Origin: Methylococcaceae bacterium
GTDB taxonomy: Bacteria; Pseudomonadota; Gammaproteobacteria; Methylococcales; Methylomonadaceae
Length of the DNA: 58,685 nucleotides
Assembly: GCA_007280895.1 (NCBI GenBank)
Contig: QYQN01000060.1
Location: 1 to 58,685, forward strand
Reading direction: 5' to 3'
The number at the start of each line of letters is the position of its first letter. Position 1 is the first letter of the stretch. The position numbers were made by a program, and so were the translations under genes. Below the pieces are notes generated by a model, which worked only from the letters and a program-made list of their open reading frames with translations, was not told the DNA's origin and did not search any database. Positions 18,771 to 28,241 of the stretch are shown piece by piece.

Positions 18771-20171
18771 TTAATTACACTGCATTGCGGCTAATGCTTT
18801 TAATGGCTCACTGGCTTCTTCAGCAGTCAGATAGCGACTCCATGACACTGCACCAATCCGTTTATCATCATAATCATTAACTCGCGACCACAGTAATTTA
18901 TCTTTTGTAAAACGAAGTTGACGACCATAATTTGTTTCTTCAATAAATAAGCCTCCGTCTGGTAACAGCTGCGCTCGCCCTTCGGTCAAGGTCATTGGCT
19001 TAGCTTCGGCTAACAGTTTTTCATAAGGCTGGGAAACTTGATTGGTTTCAAAGTCAAAAACATACACGCGATTAATATCATTTTTCTTTAAAAAAGAATG
19101 CTCTTTATTAGGTGCGCCAGAAACCACATTATTACTAAATACTGAAATACGCTGAGCATCGATAAAATCCACCGAATGCTGATTCATCCAGGGCCCTGTT
19201 TGATGCCAGAGTATCTTATTGGTTGACGGACGATATAAAAATAACGTACTTAAATGACGGGTTGAAATCAATAAATCACCACGCCGCCAGTAACGAGAAT
19301 CGGAATGCGCCACCTTAATTTGATTCATGTGAATAGGATCACCATTATCAGCCATTCCTGAGGTTCCCAGCAATAATGCTCCCAATCCATTATCAATAAG
19401 AATGCTGGCAAAGGAGCGTCGCTCAAGTAACTTACCTGCTAGTGAAAAATGACCTAAGGCATCATCCCGAATAAAATTCTTTAACCACTTATTCTCAGGA
19501 AATCCCTCTTCTGAAACAGAAGGCGCCCACACAGACTCGCCATGCTCATCCAGCTCATTAGAATGATGTACGATCTCATCCAACACCCAAATTGGTTTTG
19601 CAGGACACCTGTTTTGCCTAACTAAAGAGTTGCCAGTATTAAAAACAATATCGCCATTCTTTAACAAAATAGGATGTGTTGGTCTTATATAGAGGTAACG
19701 GCCCTTGAGTACTCTTTTCTTATCAGTTATTTGATTATTAATGGCAAGCAAATCAGGTTGCCAACGTGCCATCTCGACACCATCAGCAATTCGAAGCAGC
19801 TTGACTACACTTTGCTTAGCGGTTGCATCCACGCCTGAAAATAATAAATACCCTGAATCTTCAGGTGCTGGAAAACGACGAACCCAGCTAGGTTGTTCCG
19901 TCACCTGCTTGTCCATAAGCAACGCGCCTGGATCATCATCAATTAATTGATATAGCTCAACAACGGCTGCTTTAACTTTTGCAGGGAATGCGGCTACCTC
20001 CAAAATTATTTGCGACTGCGCTTCCGTTAATCTAGGGCCAGCCATCACCGCATGACGGGTCAGCCACGCCACACTAGTTACCACAACGATTAATACAACT
20101 AATACTGTACTACCCAGCCACAACCAAAATTGCCAGCCAAATGAGTTATCAGTAGATTTTATATTTTCCAT
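18771..20171 (-). CDS. Membrane-anchored arylsulfotransferase (ASST)-like protein
   Basis: A 466-aa protein with one N-terminal membrane segment (about residues 12-36) and a large domain that should face the periplasm. Repeated motifs such as HMNQIKVAHSDSRYWRRGD, LLISTRHLSTLFLYRP and ILWHQTGPWMNQHSVDFID resemble the His-centred blades of bacterial arylsulfate sulfotransferases, a six-bladed propeller that moves sulfate between phenolic compounds. HHSNELDEHG marks an earlier blade. No PAPS-binding site is present. The catalytic His of AssT cannot be assigned with certainty, so a non-catalytic propeller is possible. It lies 18 bp downstream of the sulfotransferase gene and ends the cassette before the terminator at 18403-18443. 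Confidence 0.6.
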   Translation of the reverse strand: MENIKSTDNSFGWQFWLWLGSTVLVVLIVVVTSVAWLTRHAVMAGPRLTEAQSQIILEVAAFPAKVKAAVVELYQLIDDDPGALLMDKQVTEQPSWVRRFPAPEDSGYLLFSGVDATAKQSVVKLLRIADGVEMARWQPDLLAINNQITDKKRVLKGRYLYIRPTHPILLKNGDIVFNTGNSLVRQNRCPAKPIWVLDEIVHHSNELDEHGESVWAPSVSEEGFPENKWLKNFIRDDALGHFSLAGKLLERRSFASILIDNGLGALLLGTSGMADNGDPIHMNQIKVAHSDSRYWRRGDLLISTRHLSTLFLYRPSTNKILWHQTGPWMNQHSVDFIDAQRISVFSNNVVSGAPNKEHSFLKKNDINRVYVFDFETNQVSQPYEKLLAEAKPMTLTEGRAQLLPDGGLFIEETNYGRQLRFTKDKLLWSRVNDYDDKRIGAVSWSRYLTAEEASEPLKALAAMQCN

Positions 20172-20189
20172 AACAATTGTTTACTTTAA

Positions 20190-21290
20190 TTAATGTGAAC
20201 GTGGTGTGATATTTTTAGTGCTACAGAGCAATTGGTGATGTGTTTGTTGAGCACGCCTCACCCAGTCTGGCTCAAACTCATCAGGTAGTGCAGACTCAGC
20301 GCTGGCGGGTCTAATATTTAGGGCTAAAGATTTCGCATCTGCCTCAACATCTAATGCTAAAAAAATAGACTCAAGCATCAGCTCTGGCTCATGGCACAAA
20401 ACATCATAATTGACTAAATAAAAAGGAGACTCAGCTTGCGCCAAAACGTGAAGATAAACTGCATTCCAATAATTAAGCCAATAATTTGGATTATCTGAGC
20501 TTAAAGTCGCATCCATTTCTGGCACAGCAAAACAAAACGGCAGGTGATCAAGTCCAAACTCATGATGCCCAAGCCACCTCATATAGTGCCGCGTAAAATC
20601 ATCTGTCGCATGCGCCGTAGAAAAACGCTGGTGCTGGTTATACAGTGATCGCGCTGTTGCAATGGGGTCACGGTACACTAATAACAGTGTTGCTGTCGGG
20701 TCACGGCTGAGCATGTTTAAACGGAGTAAATTGTTATTATTTTTAGATAAATAACGGTAAGTAGGGGAATTAGGAAAGCTTGATTTTGGGTTCGCAATTA
20801 AAGCACGATAATCAGCAAAATTTTCCAGCGCATCCAAAGTAGGCTCTTCAGCATCAAAACACTGCTTATCCAAATTTATCTTTGAAAAAGTACGCCAAAA
20901 CACTTCTTCAAAACCCTCAGGGCTATCAAAGTGAACCATGAGATTATCACCATGTGCACGCATTTCAGCAATTGCAGGCGAATTATCATGTTGTGTAATC
21001 ATTTTCCATAAATTTGGGGCAAGAACAAAAGGCATGTCACGATAAGTTTGTGAACGGAACACTTTAATTTCATCAAGAATATGAAGCAAAATTGTCGTGC
21101 CAGATCGGGCAAGCCCACACACATAAACCGCACCTTCTGCTGAAGCTAATATTTGCTTATCGTTTATATTTTGTTTAGGGGAAAAAAATAAGCGCTCTAC
21201 ATCAAAACTGAGCTCCCGTACAAAAGTAAATTCCAGTGCTAACCAATGAACTAAACGCTCGATTAAATTGTAATCACTATCAACCTGCAT
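20190..21290 (-). CDS. P-loop sulfotransferase family protein
   Basis: A 366-aa protein with the two nucleotide-binding marks of PAPS-dependent sulfotransferases: a P-loop-like 5'-phosphosulfate loop at residues 57-70 (VCGLARSGTTILLH) and a 3'-phosphate motif LLLVYRDPIATARSLYNQH (about 207-225). Between and after them are the aromatic and charged segments typical of carbohydrate or protein sulfotransferases of the Sulfotransfer_3 type. No signal peptide or membrane segment is evident, so it should act at the cytoplasmic side. It overlaps the upstream membrane-protein gene by 11 bp, so the two are co-translated. The acceptor is unknown; the neighbours suggest a surface or periplasmic product. 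Confidence 0.8.
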   Translation of the reverse strand: MQVDSDYNLIERLVHWLALEFTFVRELSFDVERLFFSPKQNINDKQILASAEGAVYVCGLARSGTTILLHILDEIKVFRSQTYRDMPFVLAPNLWKMITQHDNSPAIAEMRAHGDNLMVHFDSPEGFEEVFWRTFSKINLDKQCFDAEEPTLDALENFADYRALIANPKSSFPNSPTYRYLSKNNNNLLRLNMLSRDPTATLLLVYRDPIATARSLYNQHQRFSTAHATDDFTRHYMRWLGHHEFGLDHLPFCFAVPEMDATLSSDNPNYWLNYWNAVYLHVLAQAESPFYLVNYDVLCHEPELMLESIFLALDVEADAKSLALNIRPASAESALPDEFEPDWVRRAQQTHHQLLCSTKNITPRSH

Positions 21291-21654
21291 GTTTCTGCGA
21301 GCCTTTAAACATTCGCCTAAAAATTACCCACAACACTGCAACAATAGATAATGAAATAAAATAAGAAGAGCTATCTGTGGTCCCCCAGCCAAACTGCCAC
21401 GCTGGATAATAGGCAATTGTTGATAAGGCAATTAAAATGGCAAGCATTATGAAGCCAAATGTCATCGTCATTAAGCCGCTGCTTAACATGAGTGCCTGAC
21501 GTGCATCGTCCCCTTCTGTGCTTAGAAAGGTCGGAAGTAAATTAGCCATTTTAATTAAACGTGCGTTAAACCATGTCCCTAAAAAAAAACGAAAGCTAAA
21601 TTCAGCCAAAAAAATGCCAATTGGAATGGATAGAAGCAACGGCAAATAATTCAC
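21280..21654 (-). CDS. Small multi-pass membrane protein of the sulfotransferase cassette
   Basis: A 124-aa protein with three likely membrane segments (about 4-26, 57-80 and 96-112) and a basic C-terminus (RRMFKGSQKHAG). It starts with GTG overlapping the upstream stop codon by 4 bp (GTGA), and AAGGG lies about 9 bp before it, so translational coupling is likely. I do not recognise a named family and no catalytic residues are evident. Its position between the AYIGPG protein and the sulfotransferase suggests a membrane partner of the sulfation system. Confidence 0.65.
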   Translation of the reverse strand: MNYLPLLLSIPIGIFLAEFSFRFFLGTWFNARLIKMANLLPTFLSTEGDDARQALMLSSGLMTMTFGFIMLAILIALSTIAYYPAWQFGWGTTDSSSYFISLSIVAVLWVIFRRMFKGSQKHAG

Positions 21655-21875
21655 TTTTTACCCTTAAAATATTTAATCACACGTTTTATCGGATACCACA
21701 CTACCCCAATAATTAGCATAAAAAAACCCGCCAAAATACCCACTACTGAAGCGAGTGCGCCTGCCCCCAAACCTGGGCCAATATATGCAGATGCTACGGT
21801 GGGATAGAAAATTAGCCATCCAATTAAAATATAAATACTTGTTTTCATATAATGCGACCCATATTGATTAAACAT
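21651..21875 (-). CDS. Small AYIGPG-type membrane protein
   Basis: A 74-aa protein. The portion from the second Met (21848) reads as a signal peptide or first membrane helix ending in ASA, then YIGPGLGAGALASVVG, a second helix and a basic tail (WYPIKRVIKYFKGKK). Small proteins with an A-Y-[IV]-G-P-G start and a WYP[IL]KR tail are familiar beside sulfotransferase and phosphatase-superfamily genes, but no function is known to me. The start is uncertain: ATG at 21875 or ATG at 21848, which places the signal sequence at the very N-terminus and is the better fit. It is the first gene of the four-gene cassette. Confidence 0.65.
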   Translation of the reverse strand: MFNQYGSHYMKTSIYILIGWLIFYPTVASAYIGPGLGAGALASVVGILAGFFMLIIGVVWYPIKRVIKYFKGKK

Positions 21876-21925
21876 TTTTCTTACGTTAAAAGACGTTACA
21901 GATTGATGACAACCGAAGAAAATTA

Positions 21926-22036
21926 ATGCACGAAACTATTCCGAATATAATTTTAGCGGAGCGAGAGCGAGAGCGAGAGCGAGAGCGAGAGCGAGAGCGA
22001 GAGCGAGAGTTTATAGAAGCGTACTGTCTTTTCTAG
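21926..22036 (+). CDS. Possible 36-codon ORF with a Glu-Arg repeat tract
   Basis: ATG at 21926 opens a frame MHETIPNIILA, then eight Glu-Arg pairs plus one Glu encoded by the GCGAGA repeat, then FIEAYCLF and a TAG. The unit is 6 bp, so gain or loss of copies would keep the frame and only change the length of a charged helical tract. Only a weak GAAG precedes the ATG. It may be a chance frame over a microsatellite; I report it because the repeat is fully in frame. Confidence 0.2.
   Translation: MHETIPNIILAEREREREREREREREREFIEAYCLF
21961..22008. repeat. Hexanucleotide microsatellite, eight perfect copies of GCGAGA
   Basis: Eight uninterrupted copies, flanked by a near copy on the left and followed by GT. 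It lies 85 bp upstream of the first gene of the sulfotransferase cassette and about 330 bp upstream of amgK. Perfect tracts like this change length by slipped-strand mispairing, so copy number probably differs among strains. Confidence 0.97.
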
Positions 22037-22265
22037 CAACTAAGAGCTTATTTTTGCTTTTTTTATTTAAGAACGAAAATTATTTCATTAATATTATAGC
22101 TAAAAGTCAGGCAAAAAGCCAAGAATCAACTCACCTATTTGGGTGGACAGTACGACACGCTCTACATTAAGTTATCAATATTTAAAGAAAGTGCTTTTTG
22201 TCGCATGACGCTGTGTTCACTTACCCTTAATTAAGCAAAAACTACGCATGACTACACACTGTTAT

Positions 22266-22274
22266 TGCTATAAT
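22266..22274 (+). promoter_or_regulatory. Extended -10 promoter of amgK-murU
   Basis: TGCTATAAT matches the extended -10 consensus (TGnTATAAT) exactly, 63 bp before the amgK ATG. No good -35 hexamer is seen at the right distance, which is acceptable for extended -10 promoters. Confidence 0.6.
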
Positions 22275-22337
22275 TTCTAAGCAAGTTATCTGGCGCTGCA
22301 CTTACTTAAGCCACCTACCAAAAATTAATTCAAGCAA

Positions 22338-23324
22338 ATGATATTAAATGATTTTCGAATACTCACTCTCATGGACTGGCTGGAAAACGATTTATTACTT
22401 ACTGTTATCAGCATAGAACCTGCATCTAGCGATGCTAGTTTTAGACGGTATTTTCGTATTCTCACACCAGACGGTAGCTTTATTGTTATGGATGCTCCGC
22501 CTGATAAGGAAGATATTCTGCCCTTTATTCATGTTGCTGAATTATTTAAACGCGCGCAGGTGTATGTGCCAGAAATTTACCAGTCACACTTAACTGAGGG
22601 CTTTTTGTTACTTGAAGATTTAGGTCAGCATTGCTTACTTGATCAACTTAATAATAACTCTGTTGAGGCGCTTTATCAGACCGCGTTAGCTAGCTTATTT
22701 ATTTTACAATCGTCTGTTGATAGCCAAACAGCCCAGTTACCCCTTTACGATAGTGCGTTATTAACCCAAGAACTGGCTTTATTTGAAGACTGGTTTCTTG
22801 CGCAATACTTGGACATTGAAATACCCACTGAACTTTGGCAACACCTGCAAGCTGAGTTACTGGCTTCTGCTTTAGCCCAGCCAGTCTGCTGTGTGCATCG
22901 GGATTATCATTCCAGAAACCTCATGCTACCTGCGTACGCACCTTTGGGTGTCATTGATTTTCAAGATGCGGTGATCGGCCCTATCACTTACGATTTAGTG
23001 TCATTATTACGTGATTGTTATATTGTCTGGCCAGACGCACAGGTACAGCATTGGTGTCTTCAATACTATCAACGCTTAGTTGCTGCCAACATGATTACGT
23101 GCTCAGCACAAGACTTTACACGCTGGTTTGATTTAATGGGAATGCAGCGGCATTTAAAAGTCATGGGCATTTTTTCACGCTTACACTTGCGTGATGGGAA
23201 ATCCACATATCTTGATGATTTACCCAGAACCTTCAACTATATTGTGCAGGTCAGTGCGCGCTATCCTGAGCTGGCAGAATTTCATCATTTCCTCGTTCAA
23301 CATATTCAACCAAAATTAGGCTAA
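22338..23324 (+). CDS. amgK: N-acetylmuramate / N-acetylglucosamine anomeric kinase AmgK
   Basis: AmgK phosphorylates MurNAc (and GlcNAc) at C1 in the cell-wall recycling shunt of Pseudomonas-type bacteria, by-passing de novo UDP-MurNAc synthesis and lowering fosfomycin sensitivity. The 328-aa protein has an aminoglycoside-phosphotransferase fold: ASSDASFRRYFRI (residues 29-41), LLLEDLGQ (about 90-97), catalytic loop HRDYHSRN (187-194) and metal-binding IDFQD (206-210). The murU gene begins 3 bp after its stop. In Pseudomonas amgK-murU lie directly beside lptD-surA; here the sulfotransferase cassette lies between them. A start at the in-frame ATG 22371 is possible. Confidence 0.9.
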   Translation: MILNDFRILTLMDWLENDLLLTVISIEPASSDASFRRYFRILTPDGSFIVMDAPPDKEDILPFIHVAELFKRAQVYVPEIYQSHLTEGFLLLEDLGQHCLLDQLNNNSVEALYQTALASLFILQSSVDSQTAQLPLYDSALLTQELALFEDWFLAQYLDIEIPTELWQHLQAELLASALAQPVCCVHRDYHSRNLMLPAYAPLGVIDFQDAVIGPITYDLVSLLRDCYIVWPDAQVQHWCLQYYQRLVAANMITCSAQDFTRWFDLMGMQRHLKVMGIFSRLHLRDGKSTYLDDLPRTFNYIVQVSARYPELAEFHHFLVQHIQPKLG

Positions 23325-23327
23325 GAG

Positions 23328-24005
23328 ATGCGTGTGATGCTATTAGCCGCAGGTCGAGGCGAACGAATGCGACCACTTACCGAGACACTTCCCAAACCAT
23401 TATTATCCGTAGCGGGCAAAGCACTTATTGAACACACTATTATGCAGTTAGTGTCAGCAGGATTTACCGAGATGGTGATTAATTATGCTTATTTGGGGCA
23501 TTTAATTCCTCAGTATTTGGGCGATGGTCGAGGATTAGGGGCTCATATTTGTTATTCACCTGAAGGTGAAGGTGCGCTTGAAACAGCAGGCGGCATTATC
23601 AACGCGCTGCCTTTATTAGGTGAGCGGCCTTTTTTGGTGGTTAACAGTGATATTGCCACTGATTTTCCGTTCGCAGAACTACGTCAACTTAAGCTTAATG
23701 ATGATTTAGCACATTTAATTTTAGTGCCAAATCCTGCACACCATCCACAAGGTGATTTTAGTTTAACGCACGCGCACCGCGTTCATACTACCGCCGACAA
23801 CACACGTTTTACTTTTAGTGGAATAGGTGTATATCAGCCTGAATTATTTTCTGGCATTCCTGTGGGCATTCATAAATTGGCACCACTATTACATAAAGCC
23901 ATAGCACAAGCGCGCGTAAGTGGTACATATTATCCAGGCTTCTGGTCTGATATTGGCACACCTGAGCGCTTACAGGCACTAGAAATTAAGCTTAGCTTAA
24001 AATAA
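23328..24005 (+). CDS. murU: N-acetylmuramate alpha-1-phosphate uridylyltransferase MurU
   Basis: MurU converts MurNAc-1-phosphate and UTP to UDP-MurNAc, finishing the recycling route that AmgK begins. The 225-aa protein is a small nucleotidyltransferase with the N-terminal signature LAAGRGERMRPLTETLPKPL (residues 6-25), GGIINALPLLG (about 86-96) and the catalytic metal site VVNSDIATDF (about 104-113). It ends with FWSDIGTPERL, typical of this family. It lacks the C-terminal acetyltransferase domain of GlmU, as expected. The pair amgK-murU forms a tight operon that ends before the sucA leader. Confidence 0.9.
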   Translation: MRVMLLAAGRGERMRPLTETLPKPLLSVAGKALIEHTIMQLVSAGFTEMVINYAYLGHLIPQYLGDGRGLGAHICYSPEGEGALETAGGIINALPLLGERPFLVVNSDIATDFPFAELRQLKLNDDLAHLILVPNPAHHPQGDFSLTHAHRVHTTADNTRFTFSGIGVYQPELFSGIPVGIHKLAPLLHKAIAQARVSGTYYPGFWSDIGTPERLQALEIKLSLK

Positions 24006-24182
24006 TGAATACACTCTTTACCTCACACCCAAAAAAAAACAGAGTAAACTTTATTAAAAAGTGTATAAACCCATTGTTTTCTTGCTTGCCTTTAGTGACA
24101 AAATACTCCATATTTCATGGCAAGCGTATTGATATGAATTAACCCAAACAACTACTTCTGTATAGTCCTTCTGGATAAGACC

Positions 24183-27008
24183 ATGACCGAACTGCTTAAA
24201 TTTTTTCAAGATTCTTCTGCACTTTATGGCAGTAACGCGAGTTTTATCGAAGATTTGTATGAACGTTTTTTAGAAGACCCTGAATCTGTTGAAATAAGCT
24301 GGCAACAGCAATTTCAAAACCTTCCTAAAAATGGTCATTTTGAAACCCCGCATAGCCCCATCATTGAGCGCTTTGCTGAATTAGCCATTAAATCACCTAA
24401 TCGACTTGCGCAAATTCAGGGCTTTACTGAAGAAAGCGTTAAAAAGCAATCTGCCGTCGCCAGATTAATCAATCATTACCGTGTTCGGGGTCATCAACTT
24501 GCTAACACTAACCCTTTAGGCAATACCAATCCTATTCCACGCGATATGGACTTATCGTATTACGGTTTATCTGAACCAGATATGGATACGCTGTTCGATA
24601 ACGGCTCGTTGCATACCATTAAGCAACTGCCATTACGCAAAATCTTTGCTAATCTTAAAAATGTCTACTGTGGCAGTATTGGTTCGGAATACATGCACAT
24701 TGACGACACCCAAATACGTCGCTGGTTTATCAATCGCTTAGAGAATCCCAAAGCTACGACTGTGTTAACTAACGAGCAGAAACAATGGACGCTAAAATTA
24801 CTCACAGCGGCTGAGGGTATTGAGCGCTACCTACAAAATAAATTTGTGGGACAAAAACGTTTTTCATTAGAAGGTAGTGAAGCCTTAATTCCTATTTTAG
24901 ATGAATTAATCCAACGTTCTGGCGAAAAAGGTGTGAAAGAGATTGTGATTGGTATGGCGCATCGTGGGCGTTTAAATGTGCTTATCAATATTTTAGGTAA
25001 AAGCCCAGCCAGTTTATTTGAAGAATTTGCTGGCCATTACACCTTAGCGCCGGGCATGAATTCTGGCGATGTAAAATATCACATGGGTTTTTCCTCTAAC
25101 GTTAGCACACCAGGCGGGCCAGTTCATTTAGCGCTAGCCTTTAATCCTTCGCATCTTGAGATCATAAATCCTGTGGTTGAAGGCTCGGTAAAAGCTCGCC
25201 AAGATCGCGCCGGTGAACAGGGCAAAGCTACGGTTATTCCTGTGTTGATTCATGGCGATGCTGCTTTTGCTGGTCAAGGCATTGTGATGGAAACCTTAAA
25301 TATGTCGCAAACACGCGCCTTTTCAACAGGGGGCACCATTCATATTGTCATCAATAATCAAATTGGTTTTACCACCAGTAATCCACACGATGCACGCTCT
25401 ACGCCTTATTGCACTGATGTGGCTAGAATGATTCAAGCACCTGTGTTTCATGTGAATGGCGATGATCCTGAAGCGGTATTGTTTGTTACTAAACTCGCTG
25501 TTGATTACCGCATGACCTTTAATAAAGACGTAGTGATTGACTTGGTTTGCTATCGTCGTTTAGGTCATAACGAAGCAGATGAACCTGCGGCAACACAACC
25601 AATGATGTATAAAATCATCCGCAGTCATAAAACTGCACGACGCATTTATGCTGAGAAATTAATTCAACACGAGGTCATGACTGCTGCTGAAGTGCAACGC
25701 ATGCAAGATAACTATCAAGACTTACTTGATGCTGGCGAGATTGTGTCGCGCCCCATTCTTGATAGCAAAACCTATTCTTATGCTACCCAATGGGTAGAGT
25801 TTCTCAAAAAAAGTTGGGATACACCCTGCCCCACTGGCATTAGCTTAGATCATCTGCGATTTTGTAATGATCGAATGCAACGCTTACCCAATGGCTTTGA
25901 GCTGCATCCTCGTGTTGCGAAAGTCATGGAAAACCGCCGTAAAATGGCCGCAGGTGCAATGCCTTTAGATTGGGGCTTTGCCGAAAATATGGCCTATGCC
26001 AGTTTATTATTAGAGAAACACAGTATCCGCTTAACAGGGCAAGATGTAGGGCGTGGCACCTTTGTTCACCGGCATGCTATTTTGCATAATCAACATGACC
26101 CTAGCACCCACATTCCTTTAAAAAATCTCGATAGCCAACAAGGGCAAGCGTATATTTATGACTCCTTATTATCTGAAGCTGGAGTGTTGGGTTTTGAATA
26201 TGGCTACAGCACCACCACACCCAATACCTTAGTCATTTGGGAAGCGCAATTTGGCGATTTTGCTAATGGTGCACAAGTGTTAATTGATCAATTTATAAGC
26301 TCTGGTGAAACCAAATGGGGACGCTTATGTGGCTTGGTGATGTTGTTACCTCATGGTTTTGAAGGTCAAGGTCCTGAGCATTCTTCGGCACGTTTAGAAC
26401 GCTATCTACAATTATGTGCTGAACATAATATGCAAGTATGCACCCCAACAACTCCTGCTCAAATATTTCATTTATTACGTCGGCAACTGCTTCGTGCTTA
26501 CCGTAAACCTTTGATAATCATGAGTCCTAAAAGTTTGTTACGGCATAAATTAGCCGTGTCCACCTTGGAAGACTTAACCTCTGGTCAATTTCAACCCATT
26601 ATTTCTGAAATTGATCCCCTTGATCCTAATCAAGTAACACGCCTTGTTTTTTGTGCGGGCAAAGTGTATTACGATTTATTAGAAACGCGCCGTGATACAG
26701 AATTAACGCACGTAGCAATTGCCAGAATTGAACAGCTTTATCCCTTTCCTAAAGAATTATTTAAAGCTGAAATTAGTAAATATCCTAATTTAACAGAGTT
26801 TATTTGGTGTCAAGAAGAACCTAAAAATCAAGGGGCTTGGTATAACTCTGGACATCATTTTAGTGATAACCTGCCTTCCTCTATTCAAGTCACTTACGCT
26901 GGCAGAAAAAGTTCTGCATCGCCTGCCGTAGGTAGTTTTCACGTCCACATAGAACAACAAAAAGCGGTTGTACAATCCGCGCTTTATGGCACATCATTAG
27001 GAAAATAA
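24183..27008 (+). CDS. sucA: 2-oxoglutarate dehydrogenase E1 component
   Basis: SucA is the thiamine-diphosphate-dependent E1 subunit that decarboxylates 2-oxoglutarate and loads the succinyl group onto the E2 lipoyl arm. The 941-aa length is normal. Visible parts are the N-terminal E2-binding segment ([18 protein letters not shown]), [14 protein letters not shown], the substrate/ThDP-binding [18 protein letters not shown] (about residues 259-276) and the Mg-ThDP segment [11 protein letters not shown] (about 359-369). [20 protein letters not shown] follows near 730. It is the first gene of sucA-sucB-lpd. A complete 2-oxoglutarate dehydrogenase is noteworthy because type I methanotrophs were long considered to have an incomplete citric-acid cycle. 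Confidence 0.98.
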   Translation: MTELLKFFQDSSALYGSNASFIEDLYERFLEDPESVEISWQQQFQNLPKNGHFETPHSPIIERFAELAIKSPNRLAQIQGFTEESVKKQSAVARLINHYRVRGHQLANTNPLGNTNPIPRDMDLSYYGLSEPDMDTLFDNGSLHTIKQLPLRKIFANLKNVYCGSIGSEYMHIDDTQIRRWFINRLENPKATTVLTNEQKQWTLKLLTAAEGIERYLQNKFVGQKRFSLEGSEALIPILDELIQRSGEKGVKEIVIGMAHRGRLNVLINILGKSPASLFEEFAGHYTLAPGMNSGDVKYHMGFSSNVSTPGGPVHLALAFNPSHLEIINPVVEGSVKARQDRAGEQGKATVIPVLIHGDAAFAGQGIVMETLNMSQTRAFSTGGTIHIVINNQIGFTTSNPHDARSTPYCTDVARMIQAPVFHVNGDDPEAVLFVTKLAVDYRMTFNKDVVIDLVCYRRLGHNEADEPAATQPMMYKIIRSHKTARRIYAEKLIQHEVMTAAEVQRMQDNYQDLLDAGEIVSRPILDSKTYSYATQWVEFLKKSWDTPCPTGISLDHLRFCNDRMQRLPNGFELHPRVAKVMENRRKMAAGAMPLDWGFAENMAYASLLLEKHSIRLTGQDVGRGTFVHRHAILHNQHDPSTHIPLKNLDSQQGQAYIYDSLLSEAGVLGFEYGYSTTTPNTLVIWEAQFGDFANGAQVLIDQFISSGETKWGRLCGLVMLLPHGFEGQGPEHSSARLERYLQLCAEHNMQVCTPTTPAQIFHLLRRQLLRAYRKPLIIMSPKSLLRHKLAVSTLEDLTSGQFQPIISEIDPLDPNQVTRLVFCAGKVYYDLLETRRDTELTHVAIARIEQLYPFPKELFKAEISKYPNLTEFIWCQEEPKNQGAWYNSGHHFSDNLPSSIQVTYAGRKSSASPAVGSFHVHIEQQKAVVQSALYGTSLGK

Positions 27009-27009
27009 C

Positions 27010-28239
27010 ATGAGCATCGACGTACGCGTTCCCCATTTACCCGAATCCGTTGCTGACGCAACAGTTGTCACTTGGCATAAAAAAGTCGGCGATTCTGTCC
27101 TTAAAAATGAAAATCTTGTCGACCTTGAAACAGATAAAGTCGTGCTGGAAGTGCCCGCACCTGAATCTGGCATTTTAAGTCAAATTTTAACCAACGAAGG
27201 TGCTTTAGTTACCGATAACGCTCTGATGGCGATTATTGAAACCAATCAAGAAGGCACGCTGACAAACGCTGCACCAAGCGCCGCTGCAACACCTCAAGCC
27301 GCCGTGCCATTAAGTCCTTCCGTGCGTCGCTTGGTCAATGAAAATACGCTTGATCCCGCAGACATCACGGGCACGGGTAAAAGTGGCAGATTAACTAAAA
27401 CAGATGTGTTAGAGCATTTACAAAAACACCAAGCCGCGCCCCTCAACACAGTAACTCAAGCCACTGTATTGCCAACAGCAACCGTCATTACGCCCGCTCC
27501 AGCACTACTGGACGTTACACCGCCCAACACGCAACATTTGCGTCCTGAACAACGTGTCCCGATGACCCGTTTGCGCGCAAAAGTGGCTGAACGTTTATTG
27601 CAAGCGCAACAAAATGCCGCGATGTTAACCACCTTTAACGAGGTGAATATGCAAAATGTTATTGATTTAAGAAATCAGTACAAAACAAGATTTGAAGAAA
27701 AGCATCATGTAAAACTAGGTTTTATGTCATTTTTTGTAAAAGCGTCAATTGAAGCATTAAAAAAATTCCCTGCAATTAATGCGTCTATTGATGGGCAAGA
27801 TATTATTTATCATGGCTATTATGATTTAGGTATTGCTGTGAGCACGCCACGCGGTTTAATTGTTCCAGTCATGCACGATGCTGACCAACTTGATTTTGCT
27901 GGGATTGAAAAAAACATTGTGCTCTTTGGTGAAAAAGCACGCGCAGGCAGCTTAAGTTATGACGATTTAAAAGGTGGCACTTTTACCATCACCAATGGCG
28001 GTGTTTTTGGTTCGATGTTGTCTACGCCTATTTTAAATCCTCCACAATGTGCAATCTTAGGAATGCATGCTATCAAAGAGCGAGTAGTGGTAGAAAATGG
28101 GCAAATGGTCATTCGCCCTATTATGTATTTAGCCTTATCCTACGATCATCGCTTAGTAGACGGACGGGAAGCCGTACAATTTTTAGTCACTATTAAAGAG
28201 TGCCTAGAAGCGCCAGCTCATTTACTACTTAATATTTAA
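27010..28239 (+). CDS. sucB: 2-oxoglutarate dehydrogenase E2 component (dihydrolipoamide succinyltransferase)
   Basis: SucB carries the lipoyl arm and transfers the succinyl group to CoA. The 409-aa protein has one lipoyl domain (about 2-77) with the lipoylated Lys in [14 protein letters not shown] and an Ala/Pro/Thr-rich linker. A peripheral-subunit-binding domain ([17 protein letters not shown], about 99-135) should dock E1 or E3. The C-terminal catalytic domain (about 180-409) ends with [16 protein letters not shown], which holds the catalytic His and Asp. It starts 1 bp after the sucA stop codon and is followed 2 bp later by lpd, so the three genes form one operon. Confidence 0.97.
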   Translation: MSIDVRVPHLPESVADATVVTWHKKVGDSVLKNENLVDLETDKVVLEVPAPESGILSQILTNEGALVTDNALMAIIETNQEGTLTNAAPSAAATPQAAVPLSPSVRRLVNENTLDPADITGTGKSGRLTKTDVLEHLQKHQAAPLNTVTQATVLPTATVITPAPALLDVTPPNTQHLRPEQRVPMTRLRAKVAERLLQAQQNAAMLTTFNEVNMQNVIDLRNQYKTRFEEKHHVKLGFMSFFVKASIEALKKFPAINASIDGQDIIYHGYYDLGIAVSTPRGLIVPVMHDADQLDFAGIEKNIVLFGEKARAGSLSYDDLKGGTFTITNGGVFGSMLSTPILNPPQCAILGMHAIKERVVVENGQMVIRPIMYLALSYDHRLVDGREAVQFLVTIKECLEAPAHLLLNI

Positions 28240-28241
28240 TT

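Larger units (their letters stand above)
21876..22337. other. Intergenic region between the sulfotransferase cassette and amgK
   Basis: About 460 bp that must hold the divergent promoters of the cassette (minus) and of amgK-murU (plus). It contains the GCGAGA microsatellite (21961-22008), a TATAAT on the plus strand just before it (21946-21951), and the extended -10 at 22266-22274. A 36-codon ORF runs through the repeat. Confidence 0.6.
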
